Origin: CAWIHA01 sp963835855
GTDB taxonomy: Bacteria; Acidobacteriota; Terriglobia; Bryobacterales; Bryobacteraceae
Assembly (NCBI GenBank): GCA_963835855.1
Contig: CAWIHA010000027.1
Location: forward strand, 101,743-165,742
Direction: 5' to 3'
DNA: 64,000 nt
Under the pieces are notes generated by a model. It was given only the letters and a program-made list of their open reading frames with translations, made no database searches and was not told the origin of the DNA. How positions within the stretch are numbered: the stretch's first letter is position 1; the number at the start of each line of letters is the position of its first letter. This document shows, piece by piece, positions 63,881 through 64,000 of this stretch. The position numbers were made by a program, and so were the translations under genes.

Positions 63881-64000
63881 ATGACGGATACCTGCGGCAA
63901 GATCATCACGATAGCGGTGACAGGCGCAAGCGGCGCCATCTATGCGCGAAGTATTCTTCGTTTGCTAGAGTCCGACAGCGCGTCGAGCGCGTTTTTCTTG
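63881..64000 (+). CDS. ubiX: Flavin prenyltransferase UbiX, N-terminal part (cut by the window edge)
   Basis: The first 40 residues are present: KIITIAVTGASGAIYARSIL is the diagnostic FMN-binding Rossmann start of UbiX/Pad1, which makes prenylated FMN for UbiD decarboxylases. The rest lies beyond the window. Confidence 0.85.
   Translation, partial: MTDTCGKIITIAVTGASGAIYARSILRLLESDSASSAFFL

Overview
The window looks like chromosomal DNA of a GC-rich, diderm, heterotrophic bacterium. LpxD, TolC, an RND pump and complete system I cytochrome c maturation point to an outer membrane. The overall style (large secreted beta-propeller-type fragments, ArsA-type ATPase, M16 pairs, GH127, CocE hydrolase, penicillin acylase, urocanate pathway) most resembles Acidobacteriota of the Solibacter/Bryobacter type. 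That placement is inference from gene content; no rRNA is present.

Layout. 1-7.0 kb: an array of three orphan effector-tip cassettes. Each starts with the same ~100-residue segment ending in a GGN-x-SGNGT signature and then diverges into a different C-terminal domain (two HExxH metallopeptidase-like, one papain-like CHAP/NlpC-type). Each is followed by a membrane or secreted protein that recurs as a paralogue. A broken copy of the native flanking gene lies inside the array. 7.0-9.6 kb: a sodium/solute symporter, a decayed RidA gene, a CAU tRNA and an integrase relic beside it. 9.8-17.8 kb: a CpaE-like REC-ATPase and the cytochrome c maturation operon ccmE-F-H-(I-like)-x-A-B-C-D. 17.8-22.7 kb: ankyrin protein, BON protein, and the conserved phoH-ybeY-corC-era cluster. 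23-26 kb: lone receiver, lpxD, LOG-family protein. 26.2-27.3 kb: remains of an integron (integrase tail, a cassette gene and an attC-like site). 27.4-36.4 kb: Nudix, mutS2, arsA-small protein-bcp, cytochrome c, MscS, and efp-DUF3467-glycosyltransferase. 36.6-45.4 kb: GH127, RsbRD-like sensor, tolC-MFP-RND efflux operon. 45.5-49.9 kb: hutU-hutI-ftcD histidine degradation (no hutH here). 49.9-55.4 kb: second CorC, penicillin acylase, murI, proC. 55.5-64 kb: tRNA-Cys, CocE hydrolase, yggS, ABC permease, TPR protein, GlsB, panD, two M16 peptidases, start of ubiX.

Two genome-wide features stand out. At least eight genes here have a -10-like hexamer ending exactly six bases before the start codon and no Shine-Dalgarno sequence, which predicts leaderless mRNAs. 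Otherwise well-conserved genes in 38-42 kb and 59-63.7 kb carry one-base frameshifts, several in short homopolymers; these may be sequencing errors rather than true pseudogenes.
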